From: Labilibaculum sp. DW002
GTDB lineage: Bacteria; Bacteroidota; Bacteroidia; Bacteroidales; Marinifilaceae
Reading direction: 5' to 3'
Assembly (NCBI RefSeq): GCF_029029525.1
Contig: NZ_JAKJSC010000001.1
Location: 186,001-250,000, forward strand
Length of the DNA: 64,000 bases
Position 1 is the stretch's first letter. The number at the start of each line of letters is the position of its first letter. A model generated the notes under the pieces. The model searched no databases, had not been told where the DNA came from, and saw only the letters and a program-made list of their open reading frames with translations. The position numbers and the translations under genes are program-made. Positions 16,133 through 24,566 of the stretch are shown piece after piece.

Positions 16133-19100
16133 ATGAAAATAGGATTTGCTGGCGGAATAGCCAAACTCTTTATAAATTCGAAGCTAACACCTCTATTGAT
16201 GGTCGCATTTTTGATCATCGGAGCTTACAGCTCGTATCTAACACCTCGGGAAGAGGAACCTCAAATTGATGTACCTATAGCTGATATCTTTTTAGCTTAT
16301 CCGGGTGCCAGTCCAAACGAGGTTGAATCAAGAATTGTAAAACCACTGGAAAAAGTGGTTGCGAATATATCTGGCGTAGAATATGTGTATTCCACATCTA
16401 TGTCGGAACAAGCCATGCTTATTGTACAATTTTACGTGGGAGAGGATGTGGAACGTTCTCTTGTGAAAATGTATAACGAGATCATGAAGCATATGGATGA
16501 GATGCCTAAAGGGATATCATTTCCATTAATTAAAACACGTGCCATCGATGATGTTCCTGTTCTGGGATTAACGCTTTGGAGTGAGAAATACGACGACTTC
16601 CAGCTGCGAAGAATTGCTCAGGAATTGAATAATGAGGTTGAAAAAGTAAGCGAAGTTTCATCTACTGCAATTAGAGGTGGCCGTTCGCGACAGCTTCAGG
16701 TGATTTTGAATCGTGAGTTGATGGCTAGCTACCATATCGATGCTTTAAGTATCGCGCAAAAAATTCAAGTATCAAACCAACAAATGGGTTCAGGTTCATT
16801 TAATAATAACGATAATCAATTCTTGGTTAAGACGGGTAATTTTATTGAAAATGCCGAAGAGCTTTCGAATCTCGTTGTCGGCGTGAATAATGGAAGTCCT
16901 GTTTATTTAAAGCAATTGGCTCAGGTGAATGATGGTCCGGAAATTCCATCTCAATATGTGAGTTTTGGTTATGGTGATGTGAACGAAAAACAAGCCGCTT
17001 TTAAAGGTGAATACCCTGCAGTCACACTTTCAGTTGCAAAACGTAGAGGAGCCGATGCTATGAAAATTGCCGACCAGATTCTAAGCAAACTAGAATTGTT
17101 GAAAAAGGATTTGATCCCTTCTGATGTGCATGTTGAAGTAACTCGTAATTATGGAGCAACGGCATCCGATAAGGTGGCTGAACTTTTATTACATCTGTTG
17201 GGTGCAATTATAGCTGTAACTTTTGTGGTGATGTTAGCTATGGGCTGGCGTGGAGGTTTAGTCGTATTTCTTTCGGTACCTATCACCTTTGCATTAACCA
17301 TGTTTAGTTATTACTATCTGGATTATACTCTAAACAGAATTACATTATTTGCACTGGTCTTTGTCACGGGAATTGTGGTGGATGATTCCATCATTATCGC
17401 CGAGAATATGCACCGTCATTTCAAAATGAAGAAAAAGTCCTTTATGGAGGCGGCCCTTCTTTCTATCGACGAGGTAGGTAACCCAACCATTCTGGCAACC
17501 TTCACTGTAATTGCAGCGGTTCTTCCTATGGTCTTTGTGTCAGGACTAATGGGACCATATATGAGCCCTATGCCTATTGGAGCTTCCATTGCCATGATAT
17601 TCTCACTCTTAGTTGCGTTAACCATTACGCCATATTTAGCGTACCGTTTATTGCGTTTTAATGATGATGAAGACAAATCTAAAAAAGCATTTAAGCTTGA
17701 AGATTCTATCGTTTATAAAATGTACTCTGCAACGATTTTACCAATGTTAGAATCGAGATGGAAGCGCTGGACATTTATCAGTGTTGTTACAGTTTTATTA
17801 CTTGCTTCTACCACTTTGGTTTATTTCAAGATGGTTGCCGTTAAAATGTTGCCTTTCGATAATAAAAATGAGTTTCAGGTGATTATTGATATGCCTGAGG
17901 GAACAACCCTTGAACGCACAGCAGCAGTAACCAAGGAATTAGCAGCTTATGTCGCTCAGCAAAATCATGTAATGGATTATCAGTGTTACGTAGGAACAGC
18001 AGCTCCAATGAATTTTAATGGCTTGGTTCGTCATTACGATTTACGTCGTGGAGCTAATATGGCTGATATTCAAGTGAATTTAACACATAAGCACGATAGA
18101 GACGAACAATCGCATGATATTGCTAAGGCAATGCGTCCGGGTTTGCAGAAGATTGGTAAGAAATTTAACGCCAATGTTAAGGTCGTTGAAGTTCCACCAG
18201 GACCGCCAGTGATGTCAACTCTTGTAGCTGAGGTTTATGGTCCTAATTTGGAAGGACAGCAAAATGTTGCTGAGCAGGTGAAGACTATTTTTGCGAAGAC
18301 TGATGATGTGGTTGATGTGGATTGGTTGATTGAAGATGATCAGAAAGAATACCAATTTGATGTGGATAAGGAAAAGGCCATGTTAGCTGGTGTTAGCACT
18401 CAACAAGTTGTTCATACCTTAAATATGGCTCTTCGAGGTCATGAGGTTTCAAATTTGTACCAAGAGTCGGAACACGATCAGGTTGGTATTAACTTGCGCT
18501 TACAAGAGCAGGATAGAAGCAGTTTAACTGATCTTAAGAAAATCAATATTCTTACTCAATCAGGACAATTGATACCGTTGGGAGATATTGTAGAGATTAA
18601 AGAAAAGATTAAAGAGAAGAGTATCTACCGTAAGAATCAGAAGCGCGTTGTATATGTAACTGCCGATGTAGCCGGTAAACTTGAAAGTCCGGTTTATGGT
18701 ATTATGGGCATTTCTGAGAATCTAGGTGAGATTCAAGTGCCTCAAGGCTTTTCTTTAACAGAAGAATACACACAACAGCCTTTATACGAAGATGATTATA
18801 GTCTGAAATGGGATGGAGAATGGCAAATTACTTATGAAGTATTTCGTGATTTAGGAACTGCTTTTGCTGTCGTTCTTTTAGTGATTTATATGCTGATTAT
18901 TGGTTGGTTCCAGAACTTTAAAGTGCCATTTGTAATGATGGTATCCATTCCTTTATCCTTAATTGGTATTTTACTTGGTCACTGGTTAATGGGTGCTTTC
19001 TTTACAGCGACATCTATGATTGGTTTGATTGCCCTCGCGGGTATTATGGTTCGAAACGCCATACTGCTCATCGACTTTATTAATCTGCGATTGGCAGAAG

Positions 19101-19384
19101 GTAGCCCACTTAAAGAAGCCATAATTGAAGCAGGAGCGGTAAGAACCACACCTATTCTATTAACAGCAGGAACAGTTGTTATTGGAGCTGTAGTTATTCT
19201 ATTTGATCCAATTTTCCAGGGTTTAGCAATCTCGCTTATGGGAGGAACAATTGCATCAACATTCTTAACGCTATTGATCGTTCCATTGATCTATTATATT
19301 ACCGAGAAAAAGAACTATCCTGTAAAAAACAGTGATCAGTTATCAGAAAGCAGTGAAGAGGTATCAAATAAGAGTGATCAATAA
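16133..19384 (+). CDS. RND efflux permease (RND operon 1)
   Basis: A 1083-residue inner-membrane pump of the AcrB superfamily with 12 spans and two large periplasmic loops. The TM4 proton-relay motif GIVVDDSIIIAENM (about residues 412-425) shows two adjacent aspartates, as in HAE-type drug pumps. The N-terminal YPGASPNEVE and the second-half GIMVRNAILLIDF are family signatures. It uses the proton gradient to drive export through the adaptor and TolC encoded upstream. The gene continues directly into two small genes (gaps of 12 and 18 bases), which suggests a functional link. Confidence 0.93.
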   Translation: MKIGFAGGIAKLFINSKLTPLLMVAFLIIGAYSSYLTPREEEPQIDVPIADIFLAYPGASPNEVESRIVKPLEKVVANISGVEYVYSTSMSEQAMLIVQFYVGEDVERSLVKMYNEIMKHMDEMPKGISFPLIKTRAIDDVPVLGLTLWSEKYDDFQLRRIAQELNNEVEKVSEVSSTAIRGGRSRQLQVILNRELMASYHIDALSIAQKIQVSNQQMGSGSFNNNDNQFLVKTGNFIENAEELSNLVVGVNNGSPVYLKQLAQVNDGPEIPSQYVSFGYGDVNEKQAAFKGEYPAVTLSVAKRRGADAMKIADQILSKLELLKKDLIPSDVHVEVTRNYGATASDKVAELLLHLLGAIIAVTFVVMLAMGWRGGLVVFLSVPITFALTMFSYYYLDYTLNRITLFALVFVTGIVVDDSIIIAENMHRHFKMKKKSFMEAALLSIDEVGNPTILATFTVIAAVLPMVFVSGLMGPYMSPMPIGASIAMIFSLLVALTITPYLAYRLLRFNDDEDKSKKAFKLEDSIVYKMYSATILPMLESRWKRWTFISVVTVLLLASTTLVYFKMVAVKMLPFDNKNEFQVIIDMPEGTTLERTAAVTKELAAYVAQQNHVMDYQCYVGTAAPMNFNGLVRHYDLRRGANMADIQVNLTHKHDRDEQSHDIAKAMRPGLQKIGKKFNANVKVVEVPPGPPVMSTLVAEVYGPNLEGQQNVAEQVKTIFAKTDDVVDVDWLIEDDQKEYQFDVDKEKAMLAGVSTQQVVHTLNMALRGHEVSNLYQESEHDQVGINLRLQEQDRSSLTDLKKINILTQSGQLIPLGDIVEIKEKIKEKSIYRKNQKRVVYVTADVAGKLESPVYGIMGISENLGEIQVPQGFSLTEEYTQQPLYEDDYSLKWDGEWQITYEVFRDLGTAFAVVLLVIYMLIIGWFQNFKVPFVMMVSIPLSLIGILLGHWLMGAFFTATSMIGLIALAGIMVRNAILLIDFINLRLAEGSPLKEAIIEAGAVRTTPILLTAGTVVIGAVVILFDPIFQGLAISLMGGTIASTFLTLLIVPLIYYITEKKNYPVKNSDQLSESSEEVSNKSDQ

Positions 19385-19396
19385 AAACATGTCGAT

Positions 19397-19705
19397 ATGA
19401 AAGTTGTAATTATATTTTGTGTAAGTGCTTTTTACGATGATTTGAAAAAGATTTATCAAGCTTCAGGAGTAGAAGCTTATAGCGAGTTTGATGTGAAAGG
19501 TTATACACAAAAACACAATAAAGATTGTGAAGCACCCAATTGGTTTGCTTCAAGTAAAGACCATTACGATTCAACAGCAACTTTTGCCTTCCTAAACGAA
19601 GAAAAAGGTTCTGATTTAATGAATCAGATCTCAAAATTCAACAATGAAATAGATTGTTGTAGTCCAATTCATGCTTATATGCTGGATGTTGAAAAGTTTA
19701 TTTAA
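19397..19705 (+). CDS. Small PII-like protein downstream of RND pump
   Basis: A 102-residue soluble protein with alternating beta strands and helices in the ferredoxin-like order: MKVVIIFCVS strand, a helix to about residue 22, strands around 26-33 and 60-66, a helix near 70-83, and a final strand IHAYMLDVEKF. This resembles PII-like proteins such as DUF3240 that are encoded beside metal RND pumps. Cys8, Cys44, Cys88 and Cys89 could be metal or redox sites. It starts 12 bases after the permease stop. The fold assignment is my inference from the pattern. Confidence 0.55.
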   Translation: MKVVIIFCVSAFYDDLKKIYQASGVEAYSEFDVKGYTQKHNKDCEAPNWFASSKDHYDSTATFAFLNEEKGSDLMNQISKFNNEIDCCSPIHAYMLDVEKFI

Positions 19706-19723
19706 AGTTTTAATTACAATAAA

Positions 19724-19912
19724 ATGAGAGAACGAATTATTAGAGCGATTGCTGGAATTTTGGTGCTTGTTAGCATTCTATTGGCATTCTATGTTAATAT
19801 TAATTGGTTGTTGCTAACTGCTTTTGTTGGCCTTAACTTATTACAATCATCAATTACCAAATGGTGTTTGATGGATGATATTTTACGAAAAGTTTTTAAA
19901 GTGGAGAATTAA
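19724..19912 (+). CDS. DUF2892 family small membrane protein
   Basis: A 62-residue protein with two hydrophobic stretches (about residues 6-23 and 27-43) and a C-terminal cytoplasmic tail containing KWCLMDDILRK. The N-terminal RIIRAIAGILVL and the length match the DUF2892/YgaP-type inner-membrane domain. It is the last gene of the RND operon 1 unit, 18 bases after the PII-like gene. Function unknown; the family is often found beside sulfur and metal transport genes. Confidence 0.8.
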   Translation: MRERIIRAIAGILVLVSILLAFYVNINWLLLTAFVGLNLLQSSITKWCLMDDILRKVFKVEN

Positions 19913-19940
19913 TCTCTATAGGTTTAGTTTTGAATTGTGA

Positions 19941-19967
19941 GCCCTGAATGTAAATTCAGGGCTTTTT
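19941..19967 (+). terminator. RND operon 1 terminator
   Basis: Perfect 9-bp stem GCCCTGAAT/ATTCAGGGC (19941-19949 with 19954-19962), a four-base loop and a run of T's. Confidence 0.9.
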
Positions 19968-20024
19968 TATGCTCGTTACTGTTGTAAAGAATCTAATTAA
20001 TTCCTGATAAGAATGAATAATCTA

Positions 20025-20032
20025 TATCTTTG
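20025..20032 (+). promoter_or_regulatory. Possible -7 element of the DUF1186-like gene
   Basis: TATCTTTG matches TAnnTTTG 18 bases before the ATG at 20050, so the leader would be about ten bases or less. The upstream -33 region has only TTCCTG at 20001-20006. Confidence 0.4.
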
Positions 20033-20049
20033 CCGAATAATTTAGAATT

Positions 20050-20880
20050 ATGATCCGATCCACAAAACACGCATTCGATACAATCGATACCCAATTAAAG
20101 GGAATTCCATATGAAGCAATTGATTTTTTGAGAAATCAGGAAAGCAATAAAGATATTAGTGAAAAACTAGTGTATGCACTTAAAAATGCCTACAATGGGG
20201 AAGCATTCTATTCCGATGAATACAGAATGATGATGCCAGCTCCTTTATGGTATTGTGTTGTTGCTGAAAAGCATTTGTCAACAGATTTAATAGCACCTTT
20301 ATTAGATTTGTTTAACGTAGAAGAAGATTGGGATTTATTGAACGAACAGGCGGTTTATTTAGTAGGTTTATTGGCACGAGAATATCCAGAAAAGTGTGTA
20401 AGCGCAGTACTGGATTTTATTGAAGAAAACATCAAAGAGGACAATAAGAAACCATACATTTACTGTTTCGAGGCTTTGTATTATGCCCTTGAAAATCAGT
20501 TTAATCGCATTCATGCAATTCTAGAGAAAGAAAACTTTCATTGGGTAGATCATTATGTACGAGTACTAGGTGACTTGATGAGAGAAGATACGCTTGCCAA
20601 GTTTAAAAGCATGCGAAGTAAATTCGAGGGAAAGCATACTGCTATTGAATTGCAATACTATATTGATGTGATGGAAGGTAAAGTAAATGATTTTCAAAAA
20701 GGAAGTGCTTTTTGCGAAATGCGAGATCCAGAATGGAAAAATCATTACCAACACATGGAACACATATTTGCTTCAGCTGAAGCTCCAATTGAGCAAGGAG
20801 GGAAGATCAATAGAAATGATTCTTGTCCTTGTGGATCGGGGAAAAAATACAAACAGTGTTGCTTAAAGAATAAAGCTTAA
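20050..20880 (+). CDS. DUF1186-like helical protein with C-terminal SEC-C motif
   Basis: A 276-residue soluble helical-repeat protein, like HEAT or DUF1186 proteins. Acidic amphipathic helices run from residue 10 to 240, and the C-terminus is a SEC-C zinc motif (DSCPCGSGKKYKQCC, about residues 257-271). It is the second SEC-C protein in the window after the YchJ-like one. Function unknown; protein-protein binding is the likely role of the repeats. Monocistronic, with its own promoter-like motif and a terminator. Confidence 0.7.
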   Translation: MIRSTKHAFDTIDTQLKGIPYEAIDFLRNQESNKDISEKLVYALKNAYNGEAFYSDEYRMMMPAPLWYCVVAEKHLSTDLIAPLLDLFNVEEDWDLLNEQAVYLVGLLAREYPEKCVSAVLDFIEENIKEDNKKPYIYCFEALYYALENQFNRIHAILEKENFHWVDHYVRVLGDLMREDTLAKFKSMRSKFEGKHTAIELQYYIDVMEGKVNDFQKGSAFCEMRDPEWKNHYQHMEHIFASAEAPIEQGGKINRNDSCPCGSGKKYKQCCLKNKA

Positions 20881-20888
20881 GAGAATAC

Positions 20889-20921
20889 TAGCCAAGAGAA
20901 TTATCTTTTGGCTATTTTTTT
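20889..20921 (+). terminator. Terminator between convergent genes
   Basis: A 10-bp stem (TAGCCAAGAG at 20889-20898 with CTTTTGGCTA at 20905-20914, one G-T pair), a six-base loop and T-run. It serves the gene ending at 20880; the convergent gene ends at 20924. Confidence 0.8.
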
Positions 20922-20923
20922 GC

Positions 20924-21496
20924 TTAAAAACGAAACGCCAGACCTAGTGAAAAAGCTGAATTCTTAGCTGATGATTTTATTTCAGATTGATTGTAAAAAT
21001 CAGACAGGCCTAAGTAATACCTGACATCAATTGAAAATTGTTCAGATAGTTGGTATTCCATCCCAACAGTAGCTCCATAATCCAATTCCTCAAAGTTTGA
21101 TTTGTCGGTATCGCTATCTCCATCAATCGTGATATTGGAATCTAATAAGTAAGAAATCTGTGGGCCAATAATTAATTTGAATTGTTCGTAATTGTTTAAT
21201 GTAATCTTTAGAAGAATAGGTATTTGTAGGTATCCAAGTGAAGTTTTAATTTTAGTGTCGTTTATGGTGTCTCTGTGGCCTATTCTAGCGTAAACTAATT
21301 CCGTTTGAACTTCAATATTTTGATTTATTTCATAGTTCGAAAATACACCTGCATATCCACTTAACTTGTATTGACCTCCATCATTTTCTCCACGATAGGT
21401 GCTTAAATTTAAACCGCTTTTTAATCCAAATTTGAAATCTTGAGCATTGCAGAAAAAAGGCGATATCAGTAATAAGAGTATAGTAAGATATTTCAT
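20924..21496 (-). CDS. PorT-like outer membrane beta-barrel protein
   Basis: A 190-residue protein with a signal peptide (MKYLTILLLLISPFFCNAQ) and a set of amphipathic beta strands ending in an aromatic residue (FSLGLAFRF), as in eight-stranded outer membrane barrels of the PorT/OmpX type. The start of the mature protein, FKFGLKSGLNLSTY, is the classic opening of the Bacteroidota outer-membrane beta-barrel domain. No ligand or partner is indicated. It is convergent with the gene at 20050-20880. Confidence 0.8.
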   Translation of the reverse strand: MKYLTILLLLISPFFCNAQDFKFGLKSGLNLSTYRGENDGGQYKLSGYAGVFSNYEINQNIEVQTELVYARIGHRDTINDTKIKTSLGYLQIPILLKITLNNYEQFKLIIGPQISYLLDSNITIDGDSDTDKSNFEELDYGATVGMEYQLSEQFSIDVRYYLGLSDFYNQSEIKSSAKNSAFSLGLAFRF

Positions 21497-21704
21497 TTGT
21501 TGTAATTTTATTGTGATAGAGTCATGATTTTAAAATTTACAACATTTTCTTCAAACAACACATCTTAGGGCTTTCTAAATTATAGTTTGAACTTAGAATT
21601 GAGTAACTAAATCAATATAAAAACAGAAGAATGGATACATTTAAATAAATTAGTCAGCCTTCGCTGCAATCTATTTGTTAAATTAGCCGAAAATAAAGGA
21701 TGCT

Positions 21705-22166
21705 ATGCATAAGCTTACAGATATAAAAAAAGGATTGTACCAAACTGCCTGTCGATTAATTGGAGAGAAATTGGATCGAAACAGGAGCACATTATCAGAA
21801 TTAAAAGAGTCGGCTGGAAGTGAGACAAAGAGCAGTGCAGGAGACAAACACGAAACCGGGCGTGCAATGGTTCACTTGGAACAAGAAAAAGCTGTAAAAC
21901 AAATGGCAAACAATCAGGCTCTTCAAAATGTATTGGATAAAATAGATGTTACTTTATCCACGCCGATGGTTTCAATCGGTTCACTGGTAATAACCGATAA
22001 GGTTCATTTTTTTATTTCAGTACCATTAGGTAAATTAAATTTTGACGGACAAGATTATTTTCTAGTTTCGCTCACTTCTCCTTTTGCCAAGAGTTTTGTT
22101 GGCAAACAAAGGGGAGAAAGAGTTTTCTTCAACGGACAAGAATATCTAATAGAAGAGATTTTATAG
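21705..22166 (+). CDS. GreA/GreB C-terminal-like protein
   Basis: A 153-residue protein often mislabelled 3-oxoacyl-ACP synthase in databases. The conserved ETKSSAGDKHETGRAM segment (about residues 40-55), followed by a C-terminal FKBP-like part (SIGSLVITDKVHFFISVPLG and the final SPFAKSFVGKQRGE), resembles the secretion-channel-binding end of GreA/GreB. The N-terminal coiled coil lacks the long acidic tip of Gre factors. A role at RNA polymerase is possible but not shown. It has no ketosynthase residues. Confidence 0.7.
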   Translation: MHKLTDIKKGLYQTACRLIGEKLDRNRSTLSELKESAGSETKSSAGDKHETGRAMVHLEQEKAVKQMANNQALQNVLDKIDVTLSTPMVSIGSLVITDKVHFFISVPLGKLNFDGQDYFLVSLTSPFAKSFVGKQRGERVFFNGQEYLIEEIL

Positions 22167-22185
22167 CCCGTATTGCGTTTTAGGT

Positions 22186-23358
22186 CTACTTTGATCCAAT
22201 CCAAGTAGCTTTGTGCCAAATTGCCTCTAACGGACCGCGCGAGTTATTTTTATCCCACCAATAACAAAATACTCCTAGTACGATTGCCAAGAAGATACCG
22301 ATTAGCATACTTTGACTTGCTCCTGTGTATTGATACATGCTCATGCCAAATCCATAATAGATACAAGAACCTAGAATTGATTGGAATACATAGTTGGAGA
22401 GACTCATTTTTCCGATTGGTGAAAAAATGCCTAATATTTTATTAAATCGCTTGGTATTGAATAGTAAAACAAAGCCAGATACTAGAAAAACCATAAAATA
22501 AAGATTAGTCCAAGAAGTTAGAATTGTTTTGACTGATCTTAAAATAGCCTTGCTGCTAAGAATGGAATTTAAGTTCATTTGCAAAAGGAACAAAGGAATA
22601 AAAACAACGATGGATATTATCAGAGCCTTGGTCCAAAATTTTTTGTTTTTATCTGAAATAGCAAATAGGTTGAGTCGGCCAGCTAACATTCCAAATAAGA
22701 AGGTGGCTAGTATGTGAAAGAAGCGTCCATTTTCCCAACTCCAGTTGAGTACAGCCATTTTCCCATTGGTTAGATTTCCATAAGCTGTTGCGAAAAATGA
22801 ATCTGCTTTAATGTACTCATTCATTTTACCAAAATAAGTCCATGATTTTGGGTTTGCAATCTTTAGATCTGGTGTTTGAATTGCGGTAAACAATTGAAAG
22901 AGTTCGTAGGGTTGTAAAAAAAGAAGTAAGGCAATGGCTAAAATCCATTTGTTGTTTAGTTTTACTAATGGAATTAGAAATAAGCCAACAAAAGCATATA
23001 ATGTTAATATATCTCCTTGGTAAAAAATGGAGTTGATCATACCAAATAGAAAAAGGAGGACCAAACGCCATGCAAAACGAGCTCTAAAATCATTTCCCCG
23101 TTTGTTTTGGTTATTGGTTTGGATGAAAAAGGTTAAGCCAAACAGAAGAGCAAAGATAGCATATGATTTACCAGCAAAAATAAAGAACAAGGTATCCCAA
23201 ATCATTTTATCCATGCTAACCATCCAAGTTGGAAGGTTGGGAGGTAAAAAATATACATCGAAGTGCTCTAGATTATGAAGTAGCATAATTGAAACAAGAG
23301 CAAATCCTCTCAAGGCATCAACAACATGAAATCTGCACTTAGGGCTGGGAGCGTTCAT
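22186..23358 (-). CDS. DUF418 family membrane protein
   Basis: A 390-residue membrane protein with about ten spans. The start, VVDALRGFALVSIMLLHNLEHF, and the central GMLAGRLNLF and PIGKMSLSNYVFQS segments are typical of the DUF418/YeiB group, which is related to acyltransferase-3 membrane proteins. Family members are proposed to act in transport or acyl transfer of envelope components, but no activity is established. It is convergent with the Gre-like gene, 19 bases apart, with no clear terminator hairpin between. Confidence 0.85.
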   Translation of the reverse strand: MNAPSPKCRFHVVDALRGFALVSIMLLHNLEHFDVYFLPPNLPTWMVSMDKMIWDTLFFIFAGKSYAIFALLFGLTFFIQTNNQNKRGNDFRARFAWRLVLLFLFGMINSIFYQGDILTLYAFVGLFLIPLVKLNNKWILAIALLLFLQPYELFQLFTAIQTPDLKIANPKSWTYFGKMNEYIKADSFFATAYGNLTNGKMAVLNWSWENGRFFHILATFLFGMLAGRLNLFAISDKNKKFWTKALIISIVVFIPLFLLQMNLNSILSSKAILRSVKTILTSWTNLYFMVFLVSGFVLLFNTKRFNKILGIFSPIGKMSLSNYVFQSILGSCIYYGFGMSMYQYTGASQSMLIGIFLAIVLGVFCYWWDKNNSRGPLEAIWHKATWIGSK

Positions 23359-23521
23359 TATCTGTTTTTTGAAATTAAATTAACAGATGATAAAATTATA
23401 AAGTTTTTTATGCTTTACAAGAAGATAATATGCAAAAGAAGGGGGGATGCTTCAACGATTAATATTTTATTATTGAAAGCTGTTAGAATAGACTATTCAA
23501 ATAGTAATTATTGGGCTACTA

Positions 23522-24508
23522 TTAATTTGACTTTCGAACATTAAGTATTTGATCCATAACCCAAGCGGTGTGTGCTGCACTTTGTCCTGTTGATGGATGT
23601 TTACTATTACCCAACAAATGTTCCCTTATGTTTTTAACATGGTAGAGCTGAATGTTTTCTGGATTTTCGATAAATAACTCATTCTTTCCTTTTGCAGTTG
23701 TTAGTTGCAAGGATTTTTCATCGAATACAGAGAATTCAATTTTCCCTTTACTGCCATATATTTCAACAGAATCTTCACGAGTATTACAGCCAAAATTCCA
23801 ACTTCCCGAACCAGTCACTCCATTTTCGTGTATCCAGCATGCAGTAACGGCATCTTTTGAAGAATATAAATCTTGTTGGTTTAGGCTTAGCCCAGTAACG
23901 GTTTTAATATCGCTAAGCAAAAAACTAAATAAGTCGATACCATGACTGGCCAGATCATCAAAGTAACCGCCAGCTGCAATCTTAGAATCGGTTCTCCAGT
24001 TGTATTTTTCAGACAGATCAAGTTCATTGGCCGGTTTGCTTAAGTGCCATCTAATGTGTCTTACTTCACCAATAAAGCCTTTATATAACCAATCTTTTAC
24101 CTGTTTAAAACGAGGCAATGACCTTCGGTAATAGGCTACAAATAAAGGCAATTCCTTTTCTTTAAAAGCATCACAAATTTCTATGCAATCCTGAGCATTA
24201 GGTGCCATAGGTTTTTCGATGCAGCAAATTTTTCCAGCTTCGGCTACTTTCAATGCATAGTATTTATGCGAATCGGGCGGGGTAGCAATATAAATTGCAT
24301 CAATTTCAGGATCTTGAATAATTGCATCTGCATTGGTATTGTATTTTTCAATGTTATGTCTAGAGGCATAATCTTCTAGTTTAGCTTTATCGCGTCTCAT
24401 TACAGCTTTCAGCTCAAAGCCATTTATTTTTTGATAAGCCGGCCCACTTTTCACTTCAGTAACCTTTCCACAGCCAATAATTCCCCAACGAATATTTCCT
24501 TCACTCAT
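23522..24508 (-). CDS. Gfo/Idh/MocA family oxidoreductase
   Basis: A 328-residue NAD(P)-dependent dehydrogenase. The N-terminal Rossmann fold shows WGIIGCGKVTE (residues 8-18). The catalytic-loop motif C-I-E-K-P (about residues 94-98) contains the family's lysine, and the substrate part shows GGYFDDLASHGIDLF, with the conserved D and H. Relatives oxidise or reduce sugars, inositols or dehydrosugars; the substrate here is unknown. A histidine kinase gene lies downstream on the same strand (58-base gap), but it need not be related in function. Confidence 0.9.
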   Translation of the reverse strand: MSEGNIRWGIIGCGKVTEVKSGPAYQKINGFELKAVMRRDKAKLEDYASRHNIEKYNTNADAIIQDPEIDAIYIATPPDSHKYYALKVAEAGKICCIEKPMAPNAQDCIEICDAFKEKELPLFVAYYRRSLPRFKQVKDWLYKGFIGEVRHIRWHLSKPANELDLSEKYNWRTDSKIAAGGYFDDLASHGIDLFSFLLSDIKTVTGLSLNQQDLYSSKDAVTACWIHENGVTGSGSWNFGCNTREDSVEIYGSKGKIEFSVFDEKSLQLTTAKGKNELFIENPENIQLYHVKNIREHLLGNSKHPSTGQSAAHTAWVMDQILNVRKSN

Positions 24509-24566
24509 TTCAGTATCTTATATTTCGATAGCACAAGCATATTTTATTAAGTGTCATTCGGGAATT

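Noticed and set aside
21705-22166. 3-oxoacyl-ACP synthase, the common label for this kind of protein
   Set aside because: No ketosynthase active-site residues; the sequence is of GreA/GreB C-terminal type.
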